This document shows positions 28,571 through 36,961 of a stretch of 49,602 bases of DNA, in pieces (the stretch's first letter is position 1; each line of letters opens with the position of its first letter). The notes under the pieces are model-generated. The model made no database searches, had not been told where the DNA came from, and saw nothing but the letters and a program-made list of their open reading frames with translations. A program made the position numbers and the translations under genes. The DNA is from Streptomyces panaciradicis (GTDB lineage Bacteria > Actinomycetota > Actinomycetes > Streptomycetales > Streptomycetaceae), in contig NZ_JAMGBF010000048.1 in assembly GCF_023516615.1 (NCBI RefSeq), positions 1 through 49,602 of the forward strand, in the 5' to 3' direction.

Positions 28571-30760
28571 ATGTTCCGACGTATTGGCAACGTCGTCGTC
28601 CGACATCCCGTCTGGACGATCGTGGCATGGCTTATCGCCGCGGTGGCGATCGTCGCCACCGCTCCGGGCCTGCCGTCCAGCAGTGACGAGAGCAGCTTTC
28701 TACCGAAGAGTTACGAATCCATCAAGGCCGCGGACCTCCAGGCGAAGGCGTTCCCCAGCGCCTTCACCCCGTCCGCGATCGCGCTGTACCAGCGCACCGA
28801 CGGCGGCAAGCTGACCGCCGCCGACCAGCAGGACGTCGTCCGGATCACCAGGGAACTGGGCGACAAGCACATCGACCAGGTGCAGAAGGTCGTCCCCGGC
28901 CGGCCGTCCCAGGACGGCCGGTACACCATGACCCTGGTCCAGATGGACAGCAAGAACGCCGGCCAGCCCAAACAGGCCGACGCGGCCAAGGTGCTGCGCG
29001 ACGACGTCAAGCAACTGGTCAAGGGAACCGACCTGGAGGTCAGGCTGGGCGGCTCCGCCGCGCAGGCACTCGACCAGCAGGACTCGTCCAAGCGCGGCGA
29101 GGCACTGATCGGCATCGGCACCTTCGTGATCATCCTGGTGACGCTGCTGATCATCTTCCGGGCGCCGATCCTGGCCGTGCTGCCGCTGTTCCTGATCGGC
29201 CTGGTCTCCGCCATCGCCAACGGGCTGATCGCCTACGCCACCAAGCTGTTCGACCTCCAGGCCAACAGCTCCATCTCGTCGATCCTGATCGTCGTGCTGT
29301 TCGGCGTGGGCACGGACTACTTCCTGTTCCTGATGTTCCGCTACCGCGAACGGCTGCGGGCCGGCGACGAACCGAAGCAGGCCATGATCAACGCGGTCGC
29401 GCGGGTCGGTGAGGCCATCGCCTCGGCCGCCGGCGCGGTCATCATCGCCTTCTTCGCGCTGGTGCTGTCGACGCTGGGCTTCCTCAAGCAGATGGGCCCG
29501 GCGCTCGCCATCGCGGTCACCGTCACCCTGATCGCCGCCCTGACCCTGATCCCGGCGGTGGTCTCGCTGATCGGGCCCAAGGTGTTCTGGCCGTCGAAGT
29601 CCTGGCAACGCGAACCGGAGAACGCCCGGTTCGCCGCGCTGGGGCGCGGGGTTGAGCGCCGCCCGGCACTGGTCGCCGCGGTCTCCGGCCTCGTCCTGGT
29701 CGCGCTGTCGCTCGGCACGCTCGGCTTCAACGCGACCTTCGACCTGGCCGCGGGCTCCATGCCCAAGACCAAGGAGTCCATGGTCGTCCAGGACGAGATG
29801 CAGAAGGCGTACTCGGCGGGCGCGGCCGCCCCGACCGACGTCTACCTCTCCAGCACCGACGGCAAGCCGCTGGACAAGGGCACCTTCGCCGCGTACGCCC
29901 AGAAGCTCGGTGCCGTGGACGGCGTCGCCGACGCCCGGATGACGCAGCTGAACAAGACCGGCACCACCGCGGACTTCACCGTCACGCTCAAGTACGAGGC
30001 CTCCACGGACAAGGCGCTGAGCGCGGTGGGCAAGGTCCGCGACGTCGCGCACGCCGACGCACCGGAGGGCACGCGGGCCCTGGTCGGCGGCATGTCCTCG
30101 ATCTACAAGGACATCGACACGGCGGTGAGTCACGACTACCGGACGGTCTTCCCCGTCGCCGCCCTGCTGATCATGGTGATCCTGGGGCTGCTGCTGCGCA
30201 GCGTGGTCGCCCCCTGGTACCTGATCGCCTCCGTCGGCCTCGGCTTCGGTGCCACGCTCGGTGCCACCGTGTGGATCTTCCAGGAGGCGCAGGGCAAGTC
30301 GGGGCTGATGTTCATGCTCCCGGTGATCATGTATCTCTTCGTGGTCGCCATCGGCACGGACTACAACATCCTGATGATCGCCCGGTTGCGGGAGGAGGCC
30401 CGCGAGGGCCGCGAACCGCGTGAGGCGGCCGGCATGGCGCTCCGGCACGCCGGTCCCACCGTGGCCGCGGCCGGCTTCATCCTGGCGGCCACCTTCGCCA
30501 CGATGATGCTGGCGGGCAACGCGCTGCTCACCGAGATGGGCTTCGCGGTCTCCTTCGGCATCGCCGTCGCCGCCTTCGTGATGGCGATGTTCTTCACGCC
30601 GAGCCTCACCGCGCTCATCGGGCACGCGGCGTGGTGGCCCGGTCACGCGGACCGGGCGCGTCCCGCGGCGGCCGGCGGCGCCGGGCACCCCGACCCGGCG
30701 CGGGTCTCCGGTGACAGCCGGGACGCGGTCGGCCAGGACTCGGCGGGGCGGCTCGGCTAG
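28571..30760 (+). CDS. MMPL-family membrane transporter
   Basis: A 729-aa RND-superfamily MMPL protein with two repeats, each a membrane helix plus an extracytoplasmic domain plus a bundle of about five helices, giving twelve helices in total. The first helix is TIVAWLIAAVAIVATAPG. Proton-relay-type segments VVLFGVGTDYFLFLMFRYRE and VVAIGTDYNILMIARLREE each carry a G-T-D-Y signature, as in actinomycete lipid or antibiotic exporters. The ATG at 28571 has AGGAGGA upstream. It stands alone and ends before a strong palindromic terminator. The exported substrate is not predictable from sequence. Confidence 0.93.
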   Translation: MFRRIGNVVVRHPVWTIVAWLIAAVAIVATAPGLPSSSDESSFLPKSYESIKAADLQAKAFPSAFTPSAIALYQRTDGGKLTAADQQDVVRITRELGDKHIDQVQKVVPGRPSQDGRYTMTLVQMDSKNAGQPKQADAAKVLRDDVKQLVKGTDLEVRLGGSAAQALDQQDSSKRGEALIGIGTFVIILVTLLIIFRAPILAVLPLFLIGLVSAIANGLIAYATKLFDLQANSSISSILIVVLFGVGTDYFLFLMFRYRERLRAGDEPKQAMINAVARVGEAIASAAGAVIIAFFALVLSTLGFLKQMGPALAIAVTVTLIAALTLIPAVVSLIGPKVFWPSKSWQREPENARFAALGRGVERRPALVAAVSGLVLVALSLGTLGFNATFDLAAGSMPKTKESMVVQDEMQKAYSAGAAAPTDVYLSSTDGKPLDKGTFAAYAQKLGAVDGVADARMTQLNKTGTTADFTVTLKYEASTDKALSAVGKVRDVAHADAPEGTRALVGGMSSIYKDIDTAVSHDYRTVFPVAALLIMVILGLLLRSVVAPWYLIASVGLGFGATLGATVWIFQEAQGKSGLMFMLPVIMYLFVVAIGTDYNILMIARLREEAREGREPREAAGMALRHAGPTVAAAGFILAATFATMMLAGNALLTEMGFAVSFGIAVAAFVMAMFFTPSLTALIGHAAWWPGHADRARPAAAGGAGHPDPARVSGDSRDAVGQDSAGRLG

Positions 30761-30859
30761 CCTGCCGCCCACCGGCTGACACGGCCTCAGGGGCCGGGCA
30801 CCACCCGCGCGGTGGTGTCCGGCCGAGCCCGCACCGGCGTCCGGTCCACGCACACGACG

Positions 30860-30889
30860 AAGCCCCCGAACCCATGGGTTCGGGGGCTT
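30860..30889. terminator. Perfect 30-bp palindromic bidirectional terminator
   Basis: AAGCCCCCGAACCCA followed directly by its exact reverse complement TGGGTTCGGGGGCTT, between the MMPL gene (plus) and tRNA-Pro (minus). On the plus strand it is followed by TTTCG. It can terminate both convergent transcripts. Confidence 0.88.
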
Positions 30890-30914
30890 TCGATGTCCTG
30901 AGACATCGTGACCG

Positions 30915-30988
<74 letters not shown>

Positions 30989-31088
30989 GTGCGCTTCCCG
31001 CGGTGAACCGCGTGATCGCGCGAACAGCACTTTACCTCACGCGGGGGGCGGCGCCGAAAGGGGGCACCGGGCGCGCGACAATCGGCGT

Positions 31089-31604
31089 ATGGGCAGCACA
31101 TCCTCAGGACGGCCGGTGGACGCGCGGGACCGCGACGGCGAGGGGCGGGCGCGCAACGCCCGGCCGCGGGACGGCCTCGGGCGGCCGCTGCCGTACGGCG
31201 CGGCCGGTGTGGACCGGCAGCCCGAGGGGGTCGTACGCACTCCGGAGGAGACCGTCGCCGAGGCGCAGACCCTGCTGGCCGCGGGCAAGCCCTTCCACGC
31301 GCACGAGGTGTTCGAGGACGCCTGGAAGTCGGGCCCCGCCGAGGAACGGGAACTGTGGCGCGGTCTCGCCCAGCTCGCCGTCGGCCTCACCCATGCGGCC
31401 CGCGGGAACGCCACGGGCGGTGCCCGGCTGCTGCGGCGGGGCGCGGCCGCGGTGTCGGCCTGGGCGGCGGACACGGAGCGCCGGCAGCCGTACGGGATGG
31501 ATCTGACGGGGCTGTCCGCCTGGGCGCGGGACCTGGCGGAGGCCGTGGAGCGGGGCGGGGAGAGCGTCGACGCGGCGCGGCGGGCGCCACGGCTGCGGGG
31601 CTAG
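31089..31604 (+). CDS. DUF309 family protein
   Basis: A 171-aa protein. After about 50 Arg/Gly-rich residues comes a DUF309 domain (about 55-135) with the hallmark HAHEVFEDAWK helix (His/Glu that may bind a metal) and LWRGLAQLAVGLTHAARGN. The function of the family is unknown; it is widespread in actinobacteria and cyanobacteria. The ATG at 31089 has no strong ribosome site. It stands alone between tRNA-Pro and cobF. Confidence 0.85.
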   Translation: MGSTSSGRPVDARDRDGEGRARNARPRDGLGRPLPYGAAGVDRQPEGVVRTPEETVAEAQTLLAAGKPFHAHEVFEDAWKSGPAEERELWRGLAQLAVGLTHAARGNATGGARLLRRGAAAVSAWAADTERRQPYGMDLTGLSAWARDLAEAVERGGESVDAARRAPRLRG

Positions 31605-31694
31605 GAGGAGGCTCCTCTCCGTACCGGGAGCGGTCCCTTCCCCCTGTCCGGACGCGGTGTCGGGGGTGTCGGGGGCGTGCGGCAGACTCGGGGG

Positions 31695-32471
31695 GTGCGA
31701 AAGATTCATGTCATCGGTATCGGCGCGGGCGACCCCGACCAGCTCACCCTTCAGGCGGTCAAGGCGCTGCGGAGCACGGACGTGTTCTTCGTCCTGGACA
31801 AGGGCGAGGTGAAGAGCGACCTCACCCGGCTCCGCCGGGACATGCTCGACACGCACATGCCCGAGGGGGCGCCGTACCGGATCGTCGAGGCCCGCGACCC
31901 GGAGCGGGACCGGCGGGCGGGCGGCGCGGCCTACTCCCCCGCCGTCGGGGACTGGCGCAGCGCCCGGGCCGGCATCTACGAGCGGCTGATCGCCGACGAG
32001 CTGGGCGAGGAGCAGAGCGGGGCGTTCCTGGTCTGGGGCGACCCGGCGCTCTACGACAGCACGATCGCCGTCCTGGAAGAGGTCCTGGAGCGGGGCGCGG
32101 TGGCGTTCGAGTACGACGTCGTGCCGGGCGTCAGCAGTGTCTCGGCGCTCGTCGCCCGGCACCGCACGGGCCTGAACCGGGTCGCCCGCCCGGTCCAGAT
32201 CACCACCGGGCGGCGGCTCGCCGAGGGCTTCCCGGAGGGCGTGGACGACGTGGTGGTGATGCTCGACGCCCACCAGGCCTTCTCGCGGTACGCGGACCAG
32301 GACATCGACATCTACTGGGGCGCGTACATCGGCACCCCGGACGAGATCCTCGTCTCCGGCCCGATCGCCGAGGCCGCTCCGCGCATCGAGCGGCTGCGGG
32401 CGGAGGCACGCGAGCGCAAGGGCTGGATCATGGACACGTATCTGCTGCGCCGCCACCCCGGAGAGAGCTAG
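31695..32471 (+). CDS. cobF: Precorrin-6A synthase (deacetylating) CobF
   Basis: A 258-aa SAM-dependent tetrapyrrole methylase-fold enzyme of aerobic cobalamin synthesis. It methylates C-1 of precorrin-5 and removes the acetyl group to give precorrin-6A. It has the N-terminal VIGIGAGDPDQLTLQAVKAL, the central LVWGDPALYDSTIAVLEEVL and PGVSSVSALVARHRTGLNR, and a C-terminal GWIMDTYLLRRHPG. The GTG at 31695 gives a protein starting right at the first beta strand; a GTG at 31677 would add six residues. It converges on cobK, the next enzyme in the pathway. Confidence 0.93.
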   Translation: MRKIHVIGIGAGDPDQLTLQAVKALRSTDVFFVLDKGEVKSDLTRLRRDMLDTHMPEGAPYRIVEARDPERDRRAGGAAYSPAVGDWRSARAGIYERLIADELGEEQSGAFLVWGDPALYDSTIAVLEEVLERGAVAFEYDVVPGVSSVSALVARHRTGLNRVARPVQITTGRRLAEGFPEGVDDVVVMLDAHQAFSRYADQDIDIYWGAYIGTPDEILVSGPIAEAAPRIERLRAEARERKGWIMDTYLLRRHPGES

Positions 32472-32513
32472 GGCCTGTCGTCCGGGCTCCTTCGCGGAAG
32501 GCGGGCGCGCGTG

Positions 32514-33263
32514 TCACCGTGTCGGGTCTAGCCCCAGCCAGTCCAGTGCCCCCGTCACGTCCGGCACCACGCTCACCCCGTCGGGCAGTGGCGGGCGGGC
32601 CACCATCACCACGGGCAGGCGGAGCCGGCGGGCCGCCGTCAGCTTGGCGGCCGTCGCCTGCGACCCGCTGTCCTTGGTCACGAGGACGTCGATCAGGTAG
32701 GCGCGCAGCAGCGTCAGCTCGTCGGTCACGGTGAACGGGCCGCGGGCCAGCAGCACTTCGGTGTGCGGGGGCATGGGGGGTTCGGGGGGATCGACCGAGC
32801 GCACCACGAAGTGACGGTCCGCCAGGTGGGCGAAGTGGGACAGTCCCATGCGTCCGGTGGTGAGGAACACCCGGGGTCCGAAGCGCGGCAGCAGGTCCGC
32901 CGCCGCGCTCAGGGAGGTGACCGTGTGCCAGCGGTCCTCGGGGCCGGGCCGCCAGCCGGGGCGGCGCAGGACGACGGCCCGGACCCCCGTCGCCGCGGCC
33001 GCGCGTGCCGCGTTGGCCGTGATCGCGTCGGCGAAGGGGTGGGTGGCGTCGACCAGCGCGTCCACGCGCTGCTCGCGCAGCCAGTCCGCCAGCCCCTCGG
33101 CACCGCCGAAACCTCCGACGCGTACGTCCCCCGCCAGCGCCCCCGGCCGCGACACCCTCCCCGCGAGGGAGGTGGTGACGCGCAGGCCGGGGCGGGCCAC
33201 GAGGGCGGCGGCGAGTTCACGGGCCTCGGCGGTGCCGCCGAGGATCAGGACGTGCGGGGACAT
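32514..33263 (-). CDS. cobK: Precorrin-6A reductase CobK/CbiJ
   Basis: A 249-aa NADPH-dependent reductase that reduces precorrin-6A (the CobF product) to precorrin-6B. It starts HVLILGGTAEARELAAAL and contains DALVDATHPFADAITANAARA, RVFLTTGRMGLSHF and VTKDSGSQATAAKLTAARRL, all typical of CobK. Start ATG at 33263, 79 bp downstream of a receiver-domain gene on the same strand. It is a convergent neighbour of cobF, with 42 bp between the stops. The other cobalamin genes are not in this window. Confidence 0.94.
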   Translation of the reverse strand: MSPHVLILGGTAEARELAAALVARPGLRVTTSLAGRVSRPGALAGDVRVGGFGGAEGLADWLREQRVDALVDATHPFADAITANAARAAAATGVRAVVLRRPGWRPGPEDRWHTVTSLSAAADLLPRFGPRVFLTTGRMGLSHFAHLADRHFVVRSVDPPEPPMPPHTEVLLARGPFTVTDELTLLRAYLIDVLVTKDSGSQATAAKLTAARRLRLPVVMVARPPLPDGVSVVPDVTGALDWLGLDPTR

Positions 33264-33342
33264 GGACCGAGCGTACGAGGCCGGTCGCCGGGCCCGGCAA
33301 GCGGCGTCCCGCCGGACCGGTCGTCGACGCCGCCGGCCGCCG

Positions 33343-34101
33343 TCAGGCCGGTGCCGCCGCCGCTGTCCCGGCGAGGTCCCGGTGGCCGTAGCGGCGGCAC
33401 CAGCTGAGGATGTACAGCTCGTGGCGTCCGCACCAGCGGAAGACCGCCTGGCAGTTCAGCGGCAGCTGCGGCGGATGCTCCCCGCGGCCGGTGATGAGCG
33501 GGCCGAGGTAGTTCACGAGCTTGTTCGCCGTGTTCAGCGGGACCCGGGCGGCTTCGCTGAGGGTGCGGTAGTCGGTGGCGCGGCCGGAGGCGATGGCGCC
33601 GGCCAGCCGGGCGCTCGTGGCCCCGCGCCGCCCGGCGCTGAAGTGGCTGTGCACACTCGGCCGCGTCCCGTCGACGCCGGTGGGGAAGCGCGCGGGCGGC
33701 AGGCGGCGGCCCGCGGCGGCCGTGCGGACGGCCTCGATGAGGTCGCCGGGCCCGCAGGACTTGTGCACCACGCCGAGCACGTCGGGGCGGTCGACCGCCT
33801 CCTCCAGCAGGTCGCGTTCCCCGCCGTGGCCCTGGACCGCGATCACCGCGGGCGCGCCGCGCTGGAGCTCCTGCAGCGTGTCCAGCACGTCGAGGCCGTC
33901 GAAGCTGCGCTCCAGGCGGAAGTCGTTCCACAGCAGGTCGGCCAGGACGACGTCGTAGCGCGGCCGTCCGTCGACGGCTCTGCGCACGGCCGCCGGGGAG
34001 TCGGCGAGCACCACCTGGGCCTGTCCCAGGCCCTCGCGCAGGACCGGCTCCACGATCCTGCGGAGGGCTGCCGCCACCAGGACGCGCAGTTGTTCGGTCA
34101 C
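33343..34101 (-). CDS. Response-regulator-like protein with N-terminal receiver domain
   Basis: A 252-aa protein. Residues 1-120 resemble a receiver: phosphoacceptor aspartate in YDVVLADLLW and lysine in GVVHKS. The acidic pair usually found at the end of the first strand is missing (VLVAAALRR), so phosphorylation may be weak or absent. Residues 145-190 may form a helix-turn-helix (SARLAGAIAS, YRTLSEAARVPLNTANKLVNYL). The C terminus (about 200-240) has two Cys and several aromatic residues (FRWCGRHELYILSWCRR). GTG start at 34101. No histidine kinase gene is adjacent, so it may be an orphan regulator. Confidence 0.7.
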   Translation of the reverse strand: MTEQLRVLVAAALRRIVEPVLREGLGQAQVVLADSPAAVRRAVDGRPRYDVVLADLLWNDFRLERSFDGLDVLDTLQELQRGAPAVIAVQGHGGERDLLEEAVDRPDVLGVVHKSCGPGDLIEAVRTAAAGRRLPPARFPTGVDGTRPSVHSHFSAGRRGATSARLAGAIASGRATDYRTLSEAARVPLNTANKLVNYLGPLITGRGEHPPQLPLNCQAVFRWCGRHELYILSWCRRYGHRDLAGTAAAAPA

Positions 34102-34410
34102 CGGCCCCCGCCTTCGCCTCGTCAGGAGGTATCGGCCAGATGTTGCCGCGTGCGCCGCCGAAGTCGGGGGGTCTTGCCGGAACTCCGCCTCGAACGGTGG
34201 TTTTCGTGGCTGATTGCGTACGGGGACACGACAAGACTGGGGCACATGCGAGCGGAGTCGGATACCACCCGTCTTCGGCCGGGCACGGTGGGCTTCCACC
34301 GGACCGGGGACGGCGGGTGGCCGGCGTCACGGTCCCGTGCCCGGCCCCTCTCGTCGTTCCTTCCGGTGCGCGGTCGGGGGGAGCCGGTGCGGCACCGTGA
34401 GGAACGACGC
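34102..34410. other. Intergenic region without a confident gene
   Basis: About 310 bp between the receiver-domain gene and the rpmJ terminator. A plus-strand reading frame at 34140-34400 has a good AGGAGGT before its ATG, but its codon use has low third-position GC and it resembles no known protein, so it is not annotated as a gene. Nothing else is recognisable. Confidence 0.5.
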
Positions 34411-34441
34411 GCAGGGCGGCCCCGAGGCGGGGCCGCCCTGC
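34411..34441 (-). terminator. Strong hairpin terminator of the ribosomal-protein operon
   Basis: Perfect 13-bp stem GCAGGGCGGCCCC / GGGGCCGCCCTGC with a 5-base loop, 16 bp beyond the rpmJ stop. Confidence 0.85.
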
Positions 34442-34457
34442 ACATGCTGTGCCTCCG

Positions 34458-34580
34458 TCAGCCCTGGCGGGCCTTGAAACGGGGGTCCTTCTTGTTGATC
34501 ACGAAGACCGTGCCGCGCCTGCGGACGACCTGGGCGCCGGGCCTGGCCTTCAGCGAGCGCAGGGACTTGCGCACCTTCAT
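34458..34580 (-). CDS. rpmJ: 50S ribosomal protein L36, zinc-independent paralogue
   Basis: A 40-aa protein, MKVRKSLRSLKARPGAQ... ending in KDPRFKARQG. The normal zinc-ribbon cysteines and histidine of L36 are absent, so this is the C-minus form used when zinc is scarce. The ATG at 34580 overlaps the L31 stop (ATGA). Last gene of the rpmG-rpmE2-rpmJ set. Confidence 0.95.
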   Translation of the reverse strand: MKVRKSLRSLKARPGAQVVRRRGTVFVINKKDPRFKARQG

Positions 34581-34837
34581 CGTGCTGCCTTCCTCGTACG
34601 GCCGTAGCGGCGCTCGAAGCGCTCCACTCGGCCCGCGGTGTCCAGGACCCGCTGGTTGCCGGTGTAGAAGGGGTGGCTGGCCGAGGAGATCTCGACGTCG
34701 ATCAGCGGGTAGGTGTTGCCGTCCTGCCACGCGATCGTGCGCGGCGAGTCGGCGGTGGAGCGGGTCAGGAACGCGACGTCCGCGGCGCGGTCACGGAAGA
34801 CGACGAGCCGGGAGTCGGGATGAATGCGGGGCTTCAC
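34577..34837 (-). CDS. rpmE2: 50S ribosomal protein L31 type B (zinc-independent)
   Basis: An 86-aa L31 of the type B, cysteine-free class, with signature KPRIHPDSRLVVF, SSASHPFYTGNQR, FERRYGR. The start is GTG at 34837, eight bases after a near-perfect AAGGAGGG. It replaces the zinc-containing L31 under zinc limitation in other bacteria. Middle gene of three. Confidence 0.96.
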   Translation of the reverse strand: MKPRIHPDSRLVVFRDRAADVAFLTRSTADSPRTIAWQDGNTYPLIDVEISSASHPFYTGNQRVLDTAGRVERFERRYGRTRKAAR

Positions 34838-34881
34838 GGGGTTTCCCTCCTTGGGAGCGGCCTGGGGCGGGCGGTCTTGGT

Positions 34882-35046
34882 TCAGCGGGTCTCGCGGAAC
34901 TCGACGTGCCGCCCGGCGACCGGGTCGTACTTGCGCAGAACCATCCGGTCGGGCTGGCTCTGGCGGTTCTTGCGGGTCACGTAGGTGACGCCGGTTCCGG
35001 CCGTCGACCTCAGCGTGACGACGGGGCGCGCCTTGCTGCGTGCCAT
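34882..35046 (-). CDS. rpmG: 50S ribosomal protein L33, zinc-independent paralogue
   Basis: A 54-aa protein beginning MARSKARPVVTLRSTAGTG, with YVTRKNRQSQPDRM and KYDP..RHVEFRETR. It is an L33 without the two CxxC motifs, so it is the zinc-free form. ATG at 35046 after GGGAGGA. First gene of the operon, with two palindromes upstream. Confidence 0.95.
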   Translation of the reverse strand: MARSKARPVVTLRSTAGTGVTYVTRKNRQSQPDRMVLRKYDPVAGRHVEFRETR

Positions 35047-35070
35047 GGGGTCCTCCCTTCGCCCACGCCA

Positions 35071-35103
35071 CGGATCTTTGATCCGAGCATGTCAATCACA
35101 TGC
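35071..35103. promoter_or_regulatory. Two adjacent perfect palindromes upstream of rpmG
   Basis: CGGATC-TTT-GATCCG (35071-35085) and GCATGT-CAATC-ACATGC (35087-35103), centres 17 bp apart, 25-57 bp before the rpmG start. In other Streptomyces such zinc-free ribosomal genes are repressed by Zur, but neither palindrome matches the published AT-rich Zur box by eye. The regulator is open. Confidence 0.5.
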
Positions 35104-35152
35104 GGTGTAACGCGGCACCCCCTCGTCGCATTCCCGGGTCGGCGAAGCGTTC

Positions 35153-35926
35153 TCAGCGCAGCAGGAGCTGCAGGCCGCCGACGATCGTGGCGGCGATGAC
35201 CAGCTGCTCGAAGAGCTTCTGGTTGATCCGGTGCACCGCCCATTTGCCGAACAGCGCACCGGGTACGACGAACACGGCGAGCGCGGCGTCGAGGAGCAGC
35301 GAGCGGCCGTCGATCAGGCCGAGGCCGGCGCTGAAGGGCACCTTGGAGACGTTGACGATGAGGAAGAAGAACGCCGAGGTGCCGAGGAAGCCCAGCTTGC
35401 GGAAGCCCGCGGACAGCAGGTACAGCGACATCACCGGACCGCCCGCGTTGGCGACCATGGTGGTGAAACCGCCGAGGACACCGTAGGAACGGGCCTTCGC
35501 CCGCCCGGCGCGGCTGCTCACCGAGTCCGGCTCCTCCTCCGCCTCGGCGGTGCGCCGCCGCCAGATCGTCACGCCCGCCATCAGCAGCAGGATCGCGCCG
35601 ATCGACGTCCGCACGATGCCGTCGTCGGCCCACATCAGGAACAGCGTGCCGACCACCACGCCCGCGGCGACCGCCGGGAACAGCCGCCACAGGGTGGGCC
35701 AGTGCGCGTGCCGGCGGTAGGTGACGACGGCGAGGACGTCGCCGACGATCAGGACCGGCAGGAGGACGCCGGTGGAGGCGCGGGCGGGCAGGACCGCGGC
35801 GAAGACGGCGAGGCTGACCGTGTTGGCCCCGCTCACGGCGGTCTTGGAGAAGCCGACGAGGAGGGCCGCGAAGGCCAGGGCGGCGAACTCCCAGCCGGTG
35901 ATGTGCCAGAGCGTCATCGTGTTCAT
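35153..35926 (-). CDS. TSUP/TauE-SafE family permease
   Basis: A 257-aa integral membrane protein with about eight helices, in two related halves: FAALAFAALLVGFSKTAVSGANTVSLAVFAAVLPARAS and YGVLGGFTTMVANAGGPVMSLYLL. The paired Gly-rich motifs are typical of the TSUP family, which exports or imports sulphur compounds and organic anions. ATG at 35926 was chosen; a TTG nine codons upstream (35953) with AAGGA before it is an alternative. Substrate unknown. Confidence 0.87.
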   Translation of the reverse strand: MNTMTLWHITGWEFAALAFAALLVGFSKTAVSGANTVSLAVFAAVLPARASTGVLLPVLIVGDVLAVVTYRRHAHWPTLWRLFPAVAAGVVVGTLFLMWADDGIVRTSIGAILLLMAGVTIWRRRTAEAEEEPDSVSSRAGRAKARSYGVLGGFTTMVANAGGPVMSLYLLSAGFRKLGFLGTSAFFFLIVNVSKVPFSAGLGLIDGRSLLLDAALAVFVVPGALFGKWAVHRINQKLFEQLVIAATIVGGLQLLLR

Positions 35927-36020
35927 GCGGGGACCGATGCTATGTGCAGACAACCGGTCCTTGTAAGCACCGTCTCGGTGGGTGACCCTCGGAAGCTGCC
36001 GCCCCCGTGGGTGCCCCTCT

Positions 36021-36090
36021 GGGGGCTGCCGCCCCCAGGCCCCCGCTTCGGCCCTGGACGGGCCTCGTCCTCGAACGCCGGACGGGCTGG
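36021..36090. repeat. Common Streptomyces intergenic repeat element
   Basis: GC-rich segment with the recognisable order GGGGGCTGCCGCCCCC, AGGCCCCCGCTTCGGCCCTG, GGGCCTCGTCCTC, CGCCGGACGGGCTGG. From memory of Streptomyces genomes, near-identical stretches recur in many intergenic regions. It lies between the TSUP gene and the hydrolase gene and can form hairpins. Only one copy is in this window. Confidence 0.65.
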
Positions 36091-36123
36091 ACGGTTGCGG
36101 CCGGCTGGAGAGTGGAGGAAGAC

Positions 36124-36942
36124 ATGGTCGACGTACGTGAGCACATCGTGGCGGGATGTCGTGGAGCGGTCCGGGTGCGTGAGTGGACCAGGTCCCGACC
36201 CCGGTACGTCGCCCTCGTCGTGCACGGGTACGGGGAGCACATCGGGCGGTACGAGGAGCCGGCCGGTGTGCTGGTGGGGCACGGGGCGGCCGTGTTCGGG
36301 CCGGATCACCTGGGGCACGGCAGGTCGGCGGGCGAGCGGGTGCTGATCGAGGACTTCGAGGAGGTCGTCGACGACCTGCACACCGTGGCGGAGCTGGCGC
36401 GGGGGACGTACCCCGGTGTGCCGGTCGTGGTCGTCGGGCACTCCATGGGCGGGCTGGTCGCGGCCCGTTACGCCCAGCGGTACGGCGGCGAACTCGCCGC
36501 GCTGGTGCTCTCGGGGCCCGTGATCGGCGCCTGGGAACTGCCGGGGCGGCTGCTCGCCCTCGACGAGATCCCGGACACGCCGATCAGTCCGGCCGCGCTG
36601 TCCCGGGATCCGGCGGTCGGGGCGGCGTACGCGGCGGACCCCCTGGTGTGGCACGGGCCGATGAAGCGGCCGACGGTCGAGGCGTTCGCCCGGACGCTGG
36701 AGACCGTGGCCGGTGCCGGCGACCTCGGCGGGCTGCCGCTGCTGTGGCTGCACGGCGACGACGACCGGCTCGTGCCGCTCGCCGGGAGCCGCGTCGGGGT
36801 CGGGAAACTGAGCGGGGGCCGTCACACCGAGCGGATCTACCGCGGCGCCCGGCACGAGGTCTTCCACGAGACCGACAGGGCCGAGGTGTTCGCGGATCTG
36901 ACGCGGTTCCTCGACGGGGTGCTCGGCGGCCCCGAAGGCTGA
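36124..36942 (+). CDS. Alpha/beta hydrolase (monoacylglycerol lipase/lysophospholipase-like)
   Basis: A 272-aa serine hydrolase of the Hydrolase_4 type. It has VVHGYGEHIGRY (oxyanion-hole region), the GPDHLGHGRSAGER segment, nucleophile S107 in GHSMGG, a late HGDDDRLVP acidic residue and a C-terminal GARHEVFHE histidine, giving a complete Ser-Asp-His triad. The sequence resembles monoglyceride lipases. ATG at 36124 after GGAGGAAG. No signal peptide, so it is cytoplasmic. It stands alone upstream of dps. Confidence 0.9.
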   Translation: MVDVREHIVAGCRGAVRVREWTRSRPRYVALVVHGYGEHIGRYEEPAGVLVGHGAAVFGPDHLGHGRSAGERVLIEDFEEVVDDLHTVAELARGTYPGVPVVVVGHSMGGLVAARYAQRYGGELAALVLSGPVIGAWELPGRLLALDEIPDTPISPAALSRDPAVGAAYAADPLVWHGPMKRPTVEAFARTLETVAGAGDLGGLPLLWLHGDDDRLVPLAGSRVGVGKLSGGRHTERIYRGARHEVFHETDRAEVFADLTRFLDGVLGGPEG

Positions 36943-36961
36943 TCCGGGCTCGGTACGTGGT

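Noticed and set aside
34140..34400. Small plus-strand reading frame (86 aa) with AGGAGGT before its ATG
   Set aside because: Third-position GC is too low for this genome and the product is low-complexity and unlike known proteins; the ribosome site may be chance.
35071..35103. Zur box upstream of rpmG
   Set aside because: Two palindromes are present but neither resembles the published Streptomyces Zur consensus; kept as unassigned sites.
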